In this document: positions 1-8,202 of the stretch, in pieces
How positions within the stretch are numbered: the first letter of the stretch is position 1
How the letters are laid out: every line of letters begins with the position of its first letter
Source: Mollicutes bacterium
GTDB lineage: Bacteria > Bacillota_I > Bacilli_A > RFN20 > CAG-826
Assembly: GCA_022780025.1 (NCBI GenBank)
Contig: JALEXS010000004.1
Coordinates: 1 to 43,038 of the forward strand
Length of the DNA: 43,038 bases
Direction of reading: 5' to 3'
Position numbers and translations under genes: made by a program
The notes under the pieces: model-generated
Seen by the model: the letters and a program-made list of their open reading frames with translations, nothing else
Database searches by the model: none
Told to the model about the DNA's origin: nothing

Positions 1-98
1 TAACAGTCTAGCTGTAAAGATTTTTGCAGGGTCACTAAATGCCCTAATGATTAATATAAACATTCCTTCATTACTATTATACTATAATATTAGAAATA

Positions 99-125
99 AA
101 AAACTAAGAGATTAACTCCTAGTTT
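99..125 (-). terminator. Hairpin terminator
   Basis: An inverted repeat of about 11 bp (arms at 99-110 and 115-125) reads on the minus strand as a stem followed by a run of T. It lies downstream of the minus-strand ATPase gene, after a second hairpin, and could stop transcription from either side. Confidence 0.5.
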
Positions 126-137
126 TATTATACGAAA

Positions 138-163
138 AGGTTTGATATCACTATATCAAACCT
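138..163 (-). terminator. Hairpin terminator of the minus-strand ATPase
   Basis: A perfect 11-bp inverted repeat (aggtttgatat / atatcaaacct, 4-base loop) is followed on the minus strand by TTTT. It lies about 120 bases past the stop of the ATPase gene ending at 284 and is the best candidate for its terminator. Nothing else in bases 1-237 looks coding. Confidence 0.55.
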
Positions 164-237
164 ATTCATTTAATATGAATCAAATAGTTTATTTTAATTT
201 TTCTACTGCCTTCAATTTAAACTATCTCAAAATTTGT

Positions 238-285
238 GACAGTTTTTTATTTTTTTAAAATGTGTCCACTTAACTAACTATTTTT
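238..285. repeat. Imperfect direct repeat, copy 1 (ATPase 3' side)
   Basis: About 48 bp starting gacagttttt and containing aaaatgtgtccactta. It matches a second copy at 1575-1623 with a few substitutions and two single-base gaps. The two copies lie directly outside the two ends of the ATPase gene, in the same orientation. Confidence 0.8.
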
Positions 286-1510
286 AAAACTTTTTATGTT
301 CTTTCATGAATTCTAAAATATTTACGTGATTGATACCATTCCTTTTTTGCAATAGATAATCTGTTGTTAAAACATATTTTGCATAATTATCTTTGATCAT
401 TTCAAGCGGTCTATATTCTCTATCTTCAGTTTCTTTGCTTTCATTTATTGTGTATGCAACTTGTAAATAGCAATAGTTCATATTTGAATCACGTACGATA
501 AAATCACATTCTAATTTACCAATTCTTCCAACACTAACTTTATAATTATTGCTTCTAGCATAGATATAAACCATGTTTTCAAGTGCTGCTCCATAATTTA
601 TTCTATTGTCTGTATTTGTTGCAAAATATAAAGATGTGTCAGCAAGATAATATTTTTTTTCGCCACTAATTGAACGTTTTGACTTCATATCGAATCTATC
701 ACATTGATACAAAATTTTACTTTGTGTTAATATATCAATATATCTTGAAAGAGTTTCTCTTTTAATGGTTAATCCATTTTTATTAAGTGTTTCATGTAAA
801 CTCTTAATACTAAAAGTAGTACCAAAATTATTTATCAAAAAATTTCTAATATTTTTAAAAACTTGTTTTCTTATTTTTACACGACTCTTGATATCTTTTT
901 CAAATATCTCCGTAATAATAGATTCAACGTATGTTCTTTTATCTGAAAAATCATCATACTGCATTGCTTTTGGGAATCCACCATCTCTTAAATAATTATT
1001 CATTTCTACAATAAGATTTGATTCTACAGACTTCCCATAAAAATTCTTCATATCGATATATTCTTCAAAACTTAATGGAAATAATTCAAATTCAATATAT
1101 CTACCAGTTAATTTTGTAATTAATTCACCACTAAGCAAGTATGAATTAGAACCTGTAATAAATATAGAGTATTCACCACTTTGGCGATATGCATTAATTA
1201 GTTCTTCAAATTCAGCCACATTTTGTATTTCATCAATAAATAAATATTTTGTACCTTCTACACTAGGAAATGAATCTATCAAAGATTCTAGTTGATCAGT
1301 CGTTTTAATCTTTCTATATTGTTTAGAATCTAAATCAAGATAGAAAATATTTGTTTCATTAATTCCAGAAGCTGATAATTCTTTTCTTATTGTTTCCATA
1401 AGACATGATTTACCACATCTTCGTATGCCAGTTATGACTTTTATTAGATCTGTATCATGATAAAAACCACGTATCTTCTTTAGATACTTTTCTCTATAAA
1501 ATAATTCCAT
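284..1510 (-). CDS. AAA+ ATPase with DUF4143-type C-terminal domain (paralogue 1)
   Basis: A 408-residue P-loop ATPase of the AAA_14/DUF4143 group, which has an N-terminal AAA domain and a C-terminal PD-(D/E)XK-like domain. Visible are Walker A GIRRCGKS (about residues 28-35), Walker B LFIDEIQ (about 91-96), a sensor-like TGSNSYLL (about 119-126), a following TGRY, and the C-terminal GKLECDFIV...YLQVAYT block expected of the nuclease-like fold. The ATG at 1510 is preferred to the upstream TTG because AAGAGG lies just before it and a promoter (TTGCCT, 17 bp, TATAAT) ends shortly upstream. The family is abundant in gut anaerobes and its biological role is not settled. Five further members or relics occur in this window. 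The gene lies between two direct repeats. Confidence 0.85.
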   Translation of the reverse strand: MELFYREKYLKKIRGFYHDTDLIKVITGIRRCGKSCLMETIRKELSASGINETNIFYLDLDSKQYRKIKTTDQLESLIDSFPSVEGTKYLFIDEIQNVAEFEELINAYRQSGEYSIFITGSNSYLLSGELITKLTGRYIEFELFPLSFEEYIDMKNFYGKSVESNLIVEMNNYLRDGGFPKAMQYDDFSDKRTYVESIITEIFEKDIKSRVKIRKQVFKNIRNFLINNFGTTFSIKSLHETLNKNGLTIKRETLSRYIDILTQSKILYQCDRFDMKSKRSISGEKKYYLADTSLYFATNTDNRINYGAALENMVYIYARSNNYKVSVGRIGKLECDFIVRDSNMNYCYLQVAYTINESKETEDREYRPLEMIKDNYAKYVLTTDYLLQKRNGINHVNILEFMKEHKKF

Positions 1511-1537
1511 AGCATACCTCTTATTTATTCTAATCAA

Positions 1538-1566
1538 ATTATAGGTAAAAACTACAAAAAAGGCAA
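1538..1566 (-). promoter_or_regulatory. Sigma-70 type promoter of ATPase 1
   Basis: On the minus strand TTGCCT (1561-1566) and TATAAT (1538-1543) are separated by 17 bp, 28 bases ahead of the ATPase ATG. The right copy of the flanking repeat begins nine bases upstream of the -35 box. Confidence 0.65.
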
Positions 1567-1574
1567 GTTAAACG

Positions 1575-1623
1575 GACAGTTTTTTCATTTTTTTCAAAAT
1601 GTGTCCACTTAAATGACTATTTT
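1575..1623. repeat. Imperfect direct repeat, copy 2 (ATPase promoter side)
   Basis: Second copy of the 48-bp repeat found at 238-285. This copy contains a short inverted repeat (ggaca at 1574-1578 against tgtcc near 1602-1606). It sits just upstream of the ATPase promoter, so it may be an operator, or the end of a mobile or recombining unit. Confidence 0.8.
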
Positions 1624-1657
1624 ATACCGTTATTTTTTCCGTATGCGAGTGTATTAA

Positions 1658-1873
1658 TGGGTAAAAAAGAATAATGAATTAGATAATAATGGACTTAAGA
1701 ACAAGTGTATTGTTTCTTATATAATTAGTAATTCAAATAACAACAAATTAGTATTTGATACATTTGATAAGACCTTAGAATTAAGCAAAAGTGCAAAACC
1801 TATATTTCATAGTGATAGTGGATTTCGATATATATCAAAAAATTTAACTATCTACTTAGCAAGTATCAGTTAA
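1658..1873 (+). pseudogene. IS3-family transposase relic (orfB fragment)
   Basis: An open stretch without a start codon translates to a piece of the DDE domain of IS3/IS150-type transposases: SNSNNNKLVFDTFDK, then AKPIFHSDSGFRYIS, where the HSD motif carries the second catalytic aspartate. An in-frame TAA at 1655 precedes it and it ends at TAA 1871-1873, so the N-terminal part and the last catalytic region are missing. It is a decayed insertion sequence beside the repeat-flanked ATPase. No intact partner copy is in the window. Confidence 0.75.
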
Positions 1874-2024
1874 TTTAGTATTTATAGATTTTATTTTTCT
1901 AATTTTGATTATTGAAATTATAAAAATAATTAATGATGTTATAAATAAAGGAACAGCAAAAGCGATAAAAAACATGTATAAAAAAAGTCCAATACATAAT
2001 TGTATCAGACTAATATTTAATTAA

Positions 2025-2101
2025 TGGCGCGCCAGGCAGGAGTCGAACCCGCAACCTCCTGGTTCGTAGCCAGACACTCTATCCAGTTGAGCTACTGGCG
2101 C
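2025..2101 (-). tRNA. tRNA-Arg(ACG)
   Basis: Read on the minus strand this forms a full cloverleaf. The acceptor is GCGCCAG/CTGGCGC, the D stem is GCTC, the anticodon stem TCTGG/CCAGG encloses CTACGAA giving anticodon ACG, the T loop is GTTCGACTC, and CCA is encoded. It is 77 nt long and lies downstream of tRNA-Pro on the same strand, probably co-transcribed with it. Confidence 0.95.
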
Positions 2102-2160
2102 ACATAAATATAATACTTTCAAATAAAAAAGAATACAACAGTATTCTATTACTTACTTAA

Positions 2161-2237
2161 TGGTCGGGGCGACTGGATTTGAACCAGCGGCCTTCAGTTC
2201 CCAAAACTGACGCGATACCAAGCTACGCTACGCCCCG
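2161..2237 (-). tRNA. tRNA-Pro(TGG)
   Basis: On the minus strand the acceptor is CGGGGCG/CGCCCCG, the anticodon stem TCAGT/ACTGA encloses TTTGGGA giving anticodon TGG, the T loop is GGTTCAAATCC, and CCA is encoded. It is 77 nt long. A strong promoter lies just upstream and the arginine tRNA follows about 60 bases downstream. Confidence 0.95.
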
Positions 2238-2253
2238 TTCTCAAGCGTTATTT

Positions 2254-2282
2254 ATTATAAGTTAATTAAAATTACTATGCAA
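2254..2282 (-). promoter_or_regulatory. Promoter of the tRNA pair
   Basis: On the minus strand TTGCAT (2277-2282) and TATAAT (2254-2259) are spaced 17 bp, placing the transcription start a few bases before tRNA-Pro. Confidence 0.75.
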
Positions 2283-2375
2283 CACTTATTTTTCAATTAA
2301 TGAAATAATTTCATTAAAATCATGATTTAATCGAATAAAATTAAAATTATAAATAGTAGAAGAAGTAAAAAAAGA

Positions 2376-2876
2376 TTATTTCTTATTATTTTTATTTTTA
2401 CCGTAAATAATTTCTTCTCTTTTAGCTTCAAATTCTTCAGCAGTAATAACTCCTTGATTTTGAAGTTCTTTCCAACCTAGGATCTTTTTAATTCTTATAT
2501 CGTTTTTAGGATCATTATCACCTTCACCACCTAAAGCAAGATACCCAATTAAACAAATTAAGAAATAAATAGCATATAAAATAACACTAGTTAAACCAAA
2601 AATTGGAGCAGAACATTTACCAATATAGGTAATAGAAGCAAAAAGTAAGATAGCCATATAACCAGTAACGATTCCTTGACCGATTCTTCTAGCTATTTTA
2701 TTTTCTATAAAGAATAAGAAAAAGCCTACACAAGCTAAAATAACAAAAGAAACTAATAAAGCACTAATTGCTTGATCAACACTTTCTAAAGTAATTGAAC
2801 CATTAATAAAACTAAAAATACCAAAAACAAATGACAAAATAAGAATTATCTTCTTAACAATATTGAAAATTTTCAT
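2376..2876 (-). CDS. Small membrane protein with C-terminal SHOCT domain
   Basis: A 166-residue protein with four hydrophobic segments (about residues 8-27, 35-57, 67-88 and 93-116), then a short hydrophilic linker and a C-terminal SHOCT-like helical hairpin (WKELQNQGVITAEEFEAKR). SHOCT is a short oligomerisation module common at the ends of membrane proteins of low-G+C Gram-positives. The start is supported by AGGAGGGA just before the ATG and by an upstream TTGACA/TTATAT promoter. It appears to be a single-gene unit. No specific function can be assigned. Confidence 0.75.
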   Translation of the reverse strand: MKIFNIVKKIILILSFVFGIFSFINGSITLESVDQAISALLVSFVILACVGFFLFFIENKIARRIGQGIVTGYMAILLFASITYIGKCSAPIFGLTSVILYAIYFLICLIGYLALGGEGDNDPKNDIRIKKILGWKELQNQGVITAEEFEAKREEIIYGKNKNNKK

Positions 2877-2897
2877 AATTCCCTCCTAATAAAATTA

Positions 2898-2926
2898 ATA
2901 TAACACTAGCTTATTTTTAATGTCAA
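2898..2926 (-). promoter_or_regulatory. Promoter of the SHOCT membrane-protein gene
   Basis: On the minus strand a consensus TTGACA (2921-2926) and TTATAT (2898-2903) are spaced 17 bp, about 20 bases before the start codon. Confidence 0.7.
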
Positions 2927-2984
2927 TTAAAAATAATATAGTTTAATATATCTATAATATTTAATAACTAATAATATATAGATA

Positions 2985-3026
2985 ATAAAAAAGATTAATT
3001 TCTAATTCAATATAAATAGAAATTAA
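2985..3026 (-). terminator. Terminator after hpt
   Basis: A perfect 10-bp inverted repeat (arms 2995-3004 and 3017-3026) is followed on the minus strand by TCTTTTTTA. It lies 22 bases past the hpt stop codon. Confidence 0.7.
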
Positions 3027-3047
3027 CCTATTTTATTCAAAAACCTT

Positions 3048-3605
3048 TTATTTCTTTAATATTTTATTCCACTTGTCAATTTGATCTTCACTAGGAACAA
3101 ATACATAAGGAGTATTTCTTTCTAATTCATCATAATCAAATCCATATCCTACTAAGAATTTAGCTTCATTTAAAACTAATCCTACATAATCTGGTTCTAA
3201 ATCAACCTTTCTTAAAGGTTTTTTATCAACTAAACAACAAATTTTAATATCTTTAGGCTTATAAGTAATATTTAAATAATTCTTTAAATATTTTAAAGTA
3301 GTACCAGTATCAATTATATCTTCAATAATAATAACTTCTTTATTTTCAATATTTTCACTTAAATCTTTCTTTAAATGAATTACTCCTGTAGATTCTGTTC
3401 CACTATAACTAGATACTTGTACATAATCAATAATTAAAGGAAAATTACATTTCTTAATTAAATCATGCATAAATGGTGCAGCACCTTTTAATACACAAAT
3501 AAATACAGGTACAACGTCTTTATTCATATAAAGATCATTAAATTTACTAGCTAGCTTAGTAGTAATTTCATCAATTTGTTTACTAGATAAGATTAGTTCT
3601 TTCAT
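3048..3605 (-). CDS. hpt: Hypoxanthine phosphoribosyltransferase
   Basis: A 185-residue purine phosphoribosyltransferase that converts hypoxanthine (and usually guanine) plus PRPP to the nucleotide in cytosolic purine salvage. The PRPP-binding loop VIIIEDIIDTGTTL is intact at about residues 90-103, the PPi-binding FICVLKGAAPF lies near 36-46 and the family motif SSYSGTESTG is present. Length is normal for the family. The ATG at 3605 is chosen over the TTG at 3620 because GGGGGAAG lies between them as ribosome-binding site. It follows the regulator gene on the same strand, but a weak promoter of its own suggests independent expression. Confidence 0.95.
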   Translation of the reverse strand: MKELILSSKQIDEITTKLASKFNDLYMNKDVVPVFICVLKGAAPFMHDLIKKCNFPLIIDYVQVSSYSGTESTGVIHLKKDLSENIENKEVIIIEDIIDTGTTLKYLKNYLNITYKPKDIKICCLVDKKPLRKVDLEPDYVGLVLNEAKFLVGYGFDYDELERNTPYVFVPSEDQIDKWNKILKK

Positions 3606-3631
3606 TATTTCTTCCCCCAAATAATATAAGT

Positions 3632-3661
3632 AATTTATTACTTTATATACTAATTTGTCAA
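3632..3661 (-). promoter_or_regulatory. Probable hpt promoter
   Basis: On the minus strand TTGACA (3656-3661) is followed after 18 bp by TAAATT (3632-3637). The -35 box is consensus and the -10 box is weak. Confidence 0.4.
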
Positions 3662-3666
3662 TTAAA

Positions 3667-4851
3667 TTATTTTAAATATTTATTAAAATCAAATTTAATA
3701 GATATTAAATATTTAATAATTAATAAAGAATGTAAATAATTTAGATTAATAGAAGATGAATCTAAATTATCATCTAAGATATCTTTTATTTTATTTAATC
3801 GATATGTAATTGTATTTTTATGTACATATAACTCTTTACTACATTCAGCTAAACTACGATTACATTTAATATATGTATATAAAGTAAAACCTAAAGAAGT
3901 ATTATTATCAATATCATATTTATATAATTTAAGTATATTCTCATGTATTAATGATAATAATACAATATTATCATTAGTACCTATAATCGTAGATAAAAAT
4001 ATATAATCACTTTCTTTATATAAGATATATTCATTTTTATCTACTATTAAATAAGTTAATAATTTCTTTAATATATTATAAACAGTATTAATATTATAAA
4101 AATCTAATATTGGAGTAGATAATATTCCATATAATTTATTTTTAAAGAAGAAGGAATTAATATCTTCATAATTAATCTCATTATATAAAAAGATTATTAT
4201 ATATTCTTCTTTAAAAATAATAGTAGAATCCATAAATAAAAATGTTAAAGATATCTCTAATGTTTTTAATACTTTTTTATCTATATTATTAATAGAAATA
4301 ATAATAAATTTATATATCTTACTTTTATCTATTATTGAATTATATTTTTCTAAAAAGATAGTTTCATTATTAAATTCTTTATTTATTAAAGAAGTAAAGA
4401 AAGAATTTAAATTATTAATATTTTGATGTGTATTATTAATTAATAAATATTTAGTTATTATTTTACTTATATGAGTTAATAATTCTTTATCTATATCTTT
4501 TAATTTTTTATTAAATTCAATAATAACTAAATAACCTAATAAGTTATTATCTTTATCTTTTAATTTAATAAATAATCTATTTATATTATCAAAACCAAAA
4601 ATAGCAAAGTCATTATTAGCTAATGATTTAGATATTTTATTAATTAGTTCAATAGACCAATAACCTCTATTAATAGAGTCATAAAATGTTTTTCCTAATG
4701 TATATTTATCTAAAGCAAAATGACTTATTATTTTATAATTTTCATCAATAATAGCGATAGGACATTCAATTAATGAATAAAAACCTTTAGTTAATTCATC
4801 AATAGTAGTAGATTCTTCCTCAATTTGTAATAATTTCTCAAAAATATCCAT
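3667..4851 (-). CDS. PucR/CdaR-family transcriptional regulator
   Basis: A 394-residue regulator. The C-terminal 60 residues match the PucR-type helix-turn-helix: SLAECSKELYVHKNTITYRL followed by NKIKDILD. The first 120 or so residues look like a GAF/PAS-type sensor (ECPIAIIDENYKIISHF, later LLGYLVIIEF) and the middle is a variable domain as in CdaR-like proteins. Such proteins usually control adjacent catabolic genes in response to a metabolite. It is transcribed divergently from the gldA-like operon across a 103-bp gap, so it is the likely regulator of that operon (inference). The ligand is unknown. Confidence 0.8.
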   Translation of the reverse strand: MDIFEKLLQIEEESTTIDELTKGFYSLIECPIAIIDENYKIISHFALDKYTLGKTFYDSINRGYWSIELINKISKSLANNDFAIFGFDNINRLFIKLKDKDNNLLGYLVIIEFNKKLKDIDKELLTHISKIITKYLLINNTHQNINNLNSFFTSLINKEFNNETIFLEKYNSIIDKSKIYKFIIISINNIDKKVLKTLEISLTFLFMDSTIIFKEEYIIIFLYNEINYEDINSFFFKNKLYGILSTPILDFYNINTVYNILKKLLTYLIVDKNEYILYKESDYIFLSTIIGTNDNIVLLSLIHENILKLYKYDIDNNTSLGFTLYTYIKCNRSLAECSKELYVHKNTITYRLNKIKDILDDNLDSSSINLNYLHSLLIIKYLISIKFDFNKYLK

Positions 4852-4954
4852 ATTGGTCTAATAGCACAAATCTATACGAATATTTTATTCTTTTAAAACA
4901 TTTAACTCAATATTTATTTAGAGTATCTTATTAGCGTTTGGAGGAAAATCTATT

Positions 4955-6055
4955 ATGAAAGATTTATTACTTATGAGAGCACCTTTAAAATATATTCAAG
5001 GAAAAGATGCTTTAAAGAAATTTTATGAAAATGCTAAAGATTTTGGTAAAAAGTATTTATTTGTATGTTCACATAGTGGCTATAATGCAACTCATGATTT
5101 AATTGAAGAATCATTTGGCAGTAGTAAGACAGTTAGACATTATGAAATTTTTAATAGAATTTCATCAGTTGGTGAAATTAAAAGAATGGAAAAGATAGTT
5201 AAAGACGAAAAGATCGATGTAGTCGTTGGTATTGGAGGAGGAAGTGCAATTGATACTGCTAAAGCAACAGCATATTATACTCATAGAAGAATTGCAATTG
5301 TACCAACAGTATGTGCTACTGATGCACCATGTACTGGATTAAGTGTTATTTATAACGATGATCATTCATTCAATTCTTATTTATTCTATCCTAATAACCC
5401 AGATTTAGTCATTGTTGATAGTGGAGTTATTTCTAAATCCCCTGCTAAATTCTTAGTTGCTGGTATGGGTGATGCTTTAGGCACTTATTTTGAAGCTAGA
5501 GCATGTTATAAAACTCATTCTAAATCACTAGAAAATGGTGGAATTACATTAAGTGCTATGGCTTTATGTAAATTATGTTATGAAACATTAATTAAAGATG
5601 GTAAAAAAGCTTTAGTTAGTGTTGAAAATAAGTTAGTTACACCAGAACTTGATGCTATTATTGAAGCTAATACTTATCTTAGTGGTGTTGGTGCTGATAA
5701 TGGTGGACTTTGTGTCGCTCATAGTTTCTATAATGGTGTTACTTCAGTAGGTAAAAAGACTGCAATGCATGGTAATTGTGTAGCTTTTGGTACACTTGTT
5801 CAATTATTACTTGAAAATGGTTGTAGTGAAGAATATAACGAAGTTAGAGACTTTATGTATTCTGTTGGACTTCCTTTAACTCTTGAAGAAATTGGTCTTG
5901 AAGATAGCGATGTTGAAGCTGTTGCTAAAGCAAGTTGTGCAGCTGGAGAAAGTATTCATAATTTAAGTGGAGATGTTACTCCTAATGAATTAAAAGATGC
6001 TATTATACTTTGTGATAGATTAGGACACGAATATTTAAATAGTTTAAAAAAGTAG
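4955..6055 (+). CDS. gldA: Iron/zinc alcohol dehydrogenase, glycerol dehydrogenase (GldA) family
   Basis: A 366-residue NAD-dependent dehydrogenase of the GldA group. The nucleotide-binding VGIGGGSAIDTAKA is at about 91-104, PTVCATDAPCTGLSVIY at 117-133, and the metal ligands appear as Asp173 (GMGDALGTYFEA), His256 (CVAHSF) and His272 (MHGNCVAFG), matching known family positions. GldA enzymes oxidise glycerol but also interconvert vicinal diols such as 2,3-butanediol and acetoin. As it shares an operon with acetolactate decarboxylase, acetoin reduction is as plausible as glycerol use. The start has GGAGG about 10 bases upstream. The permease follows 39 bases downstream. Confidence 0.9.
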   Translation: MKDLLLMRAPLKYIQGKDALKKFYENAKDFGKKYLFVCSHSGYNATHDLIEESFGSSKTVRHYEIFNRISSVGEIKRMEKIVKDEKIDVVVGIGGGSAIDTAKATAYYTHRRIAIVPTVCATDAPCTGLSVIYNDDHSFNSYLFYPNNPDLVIVDSGVISKSPAKFLVAGMGDALGTYFEARACYKTHSKSLENGGITLSAMALCKLCYETLIKDGKKALVSVENKLVTPELDAIIEANTYLSGVGADNGGLCVAHSFYNGVTSVGKKTAMHGNCVAFGTLVQLLLENGCSEEYNEVRDFMYSVGLPLTLEEIGLEDSDVEAVAKASCAAGESIHNLSGDVTPNELKDAIILCDRLGHEYLNSLKK

Positions 6056-6094
6056 GTTAAAATTATAAAAACCTTGCAGATTAAGGGTATTTTT

Positions 6095-7339
6095 ATGGAA
6101 AATGAAGTTAAAGAAAAGAAAAAGTTTAATGGTATTGGCATTTGGAAATTCTTAAATAAGATTCCTGCTGGTACAATGTTTGTTCCTTTAGTAATAAGTG
6201 CAATTATATGTTCTATATGTATTGCTAGTGGCTTAGGAACAGGAAAACCTAGAGAAGGATTAACTCTTTGGAATTACTTAGGTAATCCTATGAAAGATTT
6301 GTTTGGTAGTACTGGACAAATGCTTGTTATAGGTTTGATGTTATTCTGTACTGGTACAATGATTAAACCTCATGACTTTGTAGAAGTATTTAAAAGAGGT
6401 ATTTGGATTATATTAGCTAGACTTATTCCAGCTTATATATTAAGTGTTTTAATCTTTGTATTTTGTCCTAATGGATTTTTAGGAATTGATCCTGTTACAT
6501 TATGTGTATGTGTAAGTAGTGCTAATGCTGCTTTATATATGGGTATTATTCCACCATATGCAGATAATAGTGATAGAGCTACATTCCCAATTATGCTTAT
6601 ATTATCAATGCCTTTATTACCATTTATTGTTATATCTTGTTTTGGTACAACTACTGGTGATGCTGGTTTAATTGGTAAAATCATGCAAATTGTATCCTTA
6701 TTATTACCATTTATTTTAGGATTTATCTTAGGTAACTTAGATCTAAAAATTAGAGAAGTATTCAAAGGTGGAAATGCTATATTATTACCTTTCTTAGGAT
6801 TCCAATTTGGTTCAACAATTAATTTAGCTAAAGCATTTAGTGATGGAATGCTTTGGGTAGCTGCAATTGTATTAATCTTAATTTATTGGGCTGTTACTTT
6901 AGTTATTCCTTATATTGTTGATAGATTTGCTTTAAAAAGACCAGGATATGCTTCAGTAGGTAGTGCTTCTTTAGCAGGTGTTGCTTTAAGTATTCCAACT
7001 ATGTTTGCTGCTTATTCATTTAATGGTGTTATTTATGGTGATAAAGTTGGTAATGCTACATTAATCTTAGCTATCGTATTACTTGTTACTAATATATTAG
7101 ATCCATTCTTTACAAAATGGACTATGAATTACTATTTTAAATCACATCAAGGCGAAAAGATGGCTGATCCTATTAGAGTATTTGAAAAAGATCATCCAGA
7201 ATTATTAGCTGCTATATATGATGAAAATGGTAATTATCGTACACATCATCATAATCATGATTTTTATAAGAAAATATTCCATATTAAATCACATAAAGAT
7301 GATGTAAAAGTTGGTAATAAAGAGAATATAGATAAATAA
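6095..7339 (+). CDS. 2-keto-3-deoxygluconate permease (KdgT)-family transporter
   Basis: A 414-residue polytopic membrane protein with about ten hydrophobic segments. Family-like stretches include MLVIGLMLFCTGTMIKPHDF, CVCVSSANAALYMGI and LLPFLGFQFGSTINL. KdgT transporters move 2-keto-3-deoxygluconate with protons. The C-terminus is a charged, histidine-rich cytosolic tail (HHHNHDF). The ATG at 6095 is preferred over the TTG at 6074 because AAGGG lies eight bases before it. It sits between a GldA-type dehydrogenase and acetolactate decarboxylase, so the true substrate could be another 2-keto or hydroxy acid such as acetolactate. Family is fairly sure, substrate is not. Confidence 0.8.
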   Translation: MENEVKEKKKFNGIGIWKFLNKIPAGTMFVPLVISAIICSICIASGLGTGKPREGLTLWNYLGNPMKDLFGSTGQMLVIGLMLFCTGTMIKPHDFVEVFKRGIWIILARLIPAYILSVLIFVFCPNGFLGIDPVTLCVCVSSANAALYMGIIPPYADNSDRATFPIMLILSMPLLPFIVISCFGTTTGDAGLIGKIMQIVSLLLPFILGFILGNLDLKIREVFKGGNAILLPFLGFQFGSTINLAKAFSDGMLWVAAIVLILIYWAVTLVIPYIVDRFALKRPGYASVGSASLAGVALSIPTMFAAYSFNGVIYGDKVGNATLILAIVLLVTNILDPFFTKWTMNYYFKSHQGEKMADPIRVFEKDHPELLAAIYDENGNYRTHHHNHDFYKKIFHIKSHKDDVKVGNKENIDK

Positions 7340-7361
7340 AATATAATTGGAGGTTATATTT

Positions 7362-8078
7362 ATGAAAGAGAATAAATTATTTCAAGTTGGTACATTAAAT
7401 AGTTTAATGATGGGTGACTATCATGGTTCAGTAAGTGTTAAAGATTTACTTAAAAATGGTAATGTAGGTATTGGAACTTATGATGGTCTTGATGGTGAAG
7501 CTATTATCTTAAATGGACATGCTTATGATGGCAGAGCTGATGGCAAAGTTAGTGAAATGAAAGATAGTGATACATTACCATTTTCTACTGTAATTCATTT
7601 TGATGAAGGTGTAAAAGAAAATGAAATTTCATTTGATTCTATCGAAGATTTTAAGAATAAGATGAATCAATATATTGGTTCACATAATTACTTCTATATG
7701 ATTAAAATGGAAGGTACATTTAATGTAAGAGTAAGATCTTGCTTTAAACAAAAAGAACCTTATGAACCTTTATATAAAGTTGCTTGTGATCAAAGAGAAT
7801 TTGAATATCATGACATTGAAGGTTATGTAATTGGTGTTTATTGCCCAAATTACGTAGAAGGTATGAACTTACCAGGATGGCATATTCACTTCTTAAGTAA
7901 TGACTTAACTAAAGGTGGACATATCCTTAAAGTTAGTGGTGAAAACATTAAATTTAAAGTCAATGAACTTAATGGATGGGATGTTTATTTACCACATACT
8001 GAAGGATTTGAAAACTGGGATTTAACCGAAGATCTAAAAGAAAAAACTAAAGCAGTTGAAGGTTCTTCAAAGAAATAA
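7362..8078 (+). CDS. alsD: Alpha-acetolactate decarboxylase
   Basis: A 238-residue enzyme that decarboxylates 2-acetolactate to acetoin in the cytosol. The three zinc-binding histidines are visible as PGWHIHF (His174, His176) and GGHIL (His187), with the same 2- and 11-residue spacing as characterised enzymes. FNVRVRS supplies the conserved arginine, and the N-terminal FQVGTLNSLMMGDYHGS is the family signature. The start follows GGAGG by eight bases. It is the last gene of the three-gene operon and is followed by a strong terminator. No acetolactate synthase is in the window. Confidence 0.95.
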   Translation: MKENKLFQVGTLNSLMMGDYHGSVSVKDLLKNGNVGIGTYDGLDGEAIILNGHAYDGRADGKVSEMKDSDTLPFSTVIHFDEGVKENEISFDSIEDFKNKMNQYIGSHNYFYMIKMEGTFNVRVRSCFKQKEPYEPLYKVACDQREFEYHDIEGYVIGVYCPNYVEGMNLPGWHIHFLSNDLTKGGHILKVSGENIKFKVNELNGWDVYLPHTEGFENWDLTEDLKEKTKAVEGSSKK

Positions 8079-8097
8079 GTTAAATTAAATAACTAAT

Positions 8098-8126
8098 AAA
8101 ACTACGGTCATAAGCCGTAGTTTTTT
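8098..8126 (+). terminator. Terminator of the gldA-kdgT-alsD operon
   Basis: A 10-bp perfect stem (aaaactacgg / ccgtagtttt) with a 7-base loop and a TTTTTT tail, 20 bases after the alsD stop codon. Confidence 0.9.
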
Positions 8127-8152
8127 GTCAATTGTAAAAAAATAAAAAAATG

Positions 8153-8181
8153 TTGTATAGATTTTTTTATAGTAATAAAAT
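8153..8181 (+). promoter_or_regulatory. Promoter of the protease/lipoprotein unit
   Basis: TTGTAT (8153-8158) and TAAAAT (8176-8181) spaced 17 bp, followed by AGGAGGG and an ATG at 8203. Confidence 0.6.
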
Positions 8182-8202
8182 TAAAAATAGGAGGGAAAGA
8201 AA

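Noticed and set aside
2299-2315. Terminator from the aatgaaa/tttcatt palindrome
   Set aside because: A 7-bp A/T stem with a 3-base loop and no T run is too weak to call.
4955-8078. A glycerol-utilisation operon
   Set aside because: No dihydroxyacetone kinase or glycerol facilitator is present; the acetolactate decarboxylase points elsewhere.
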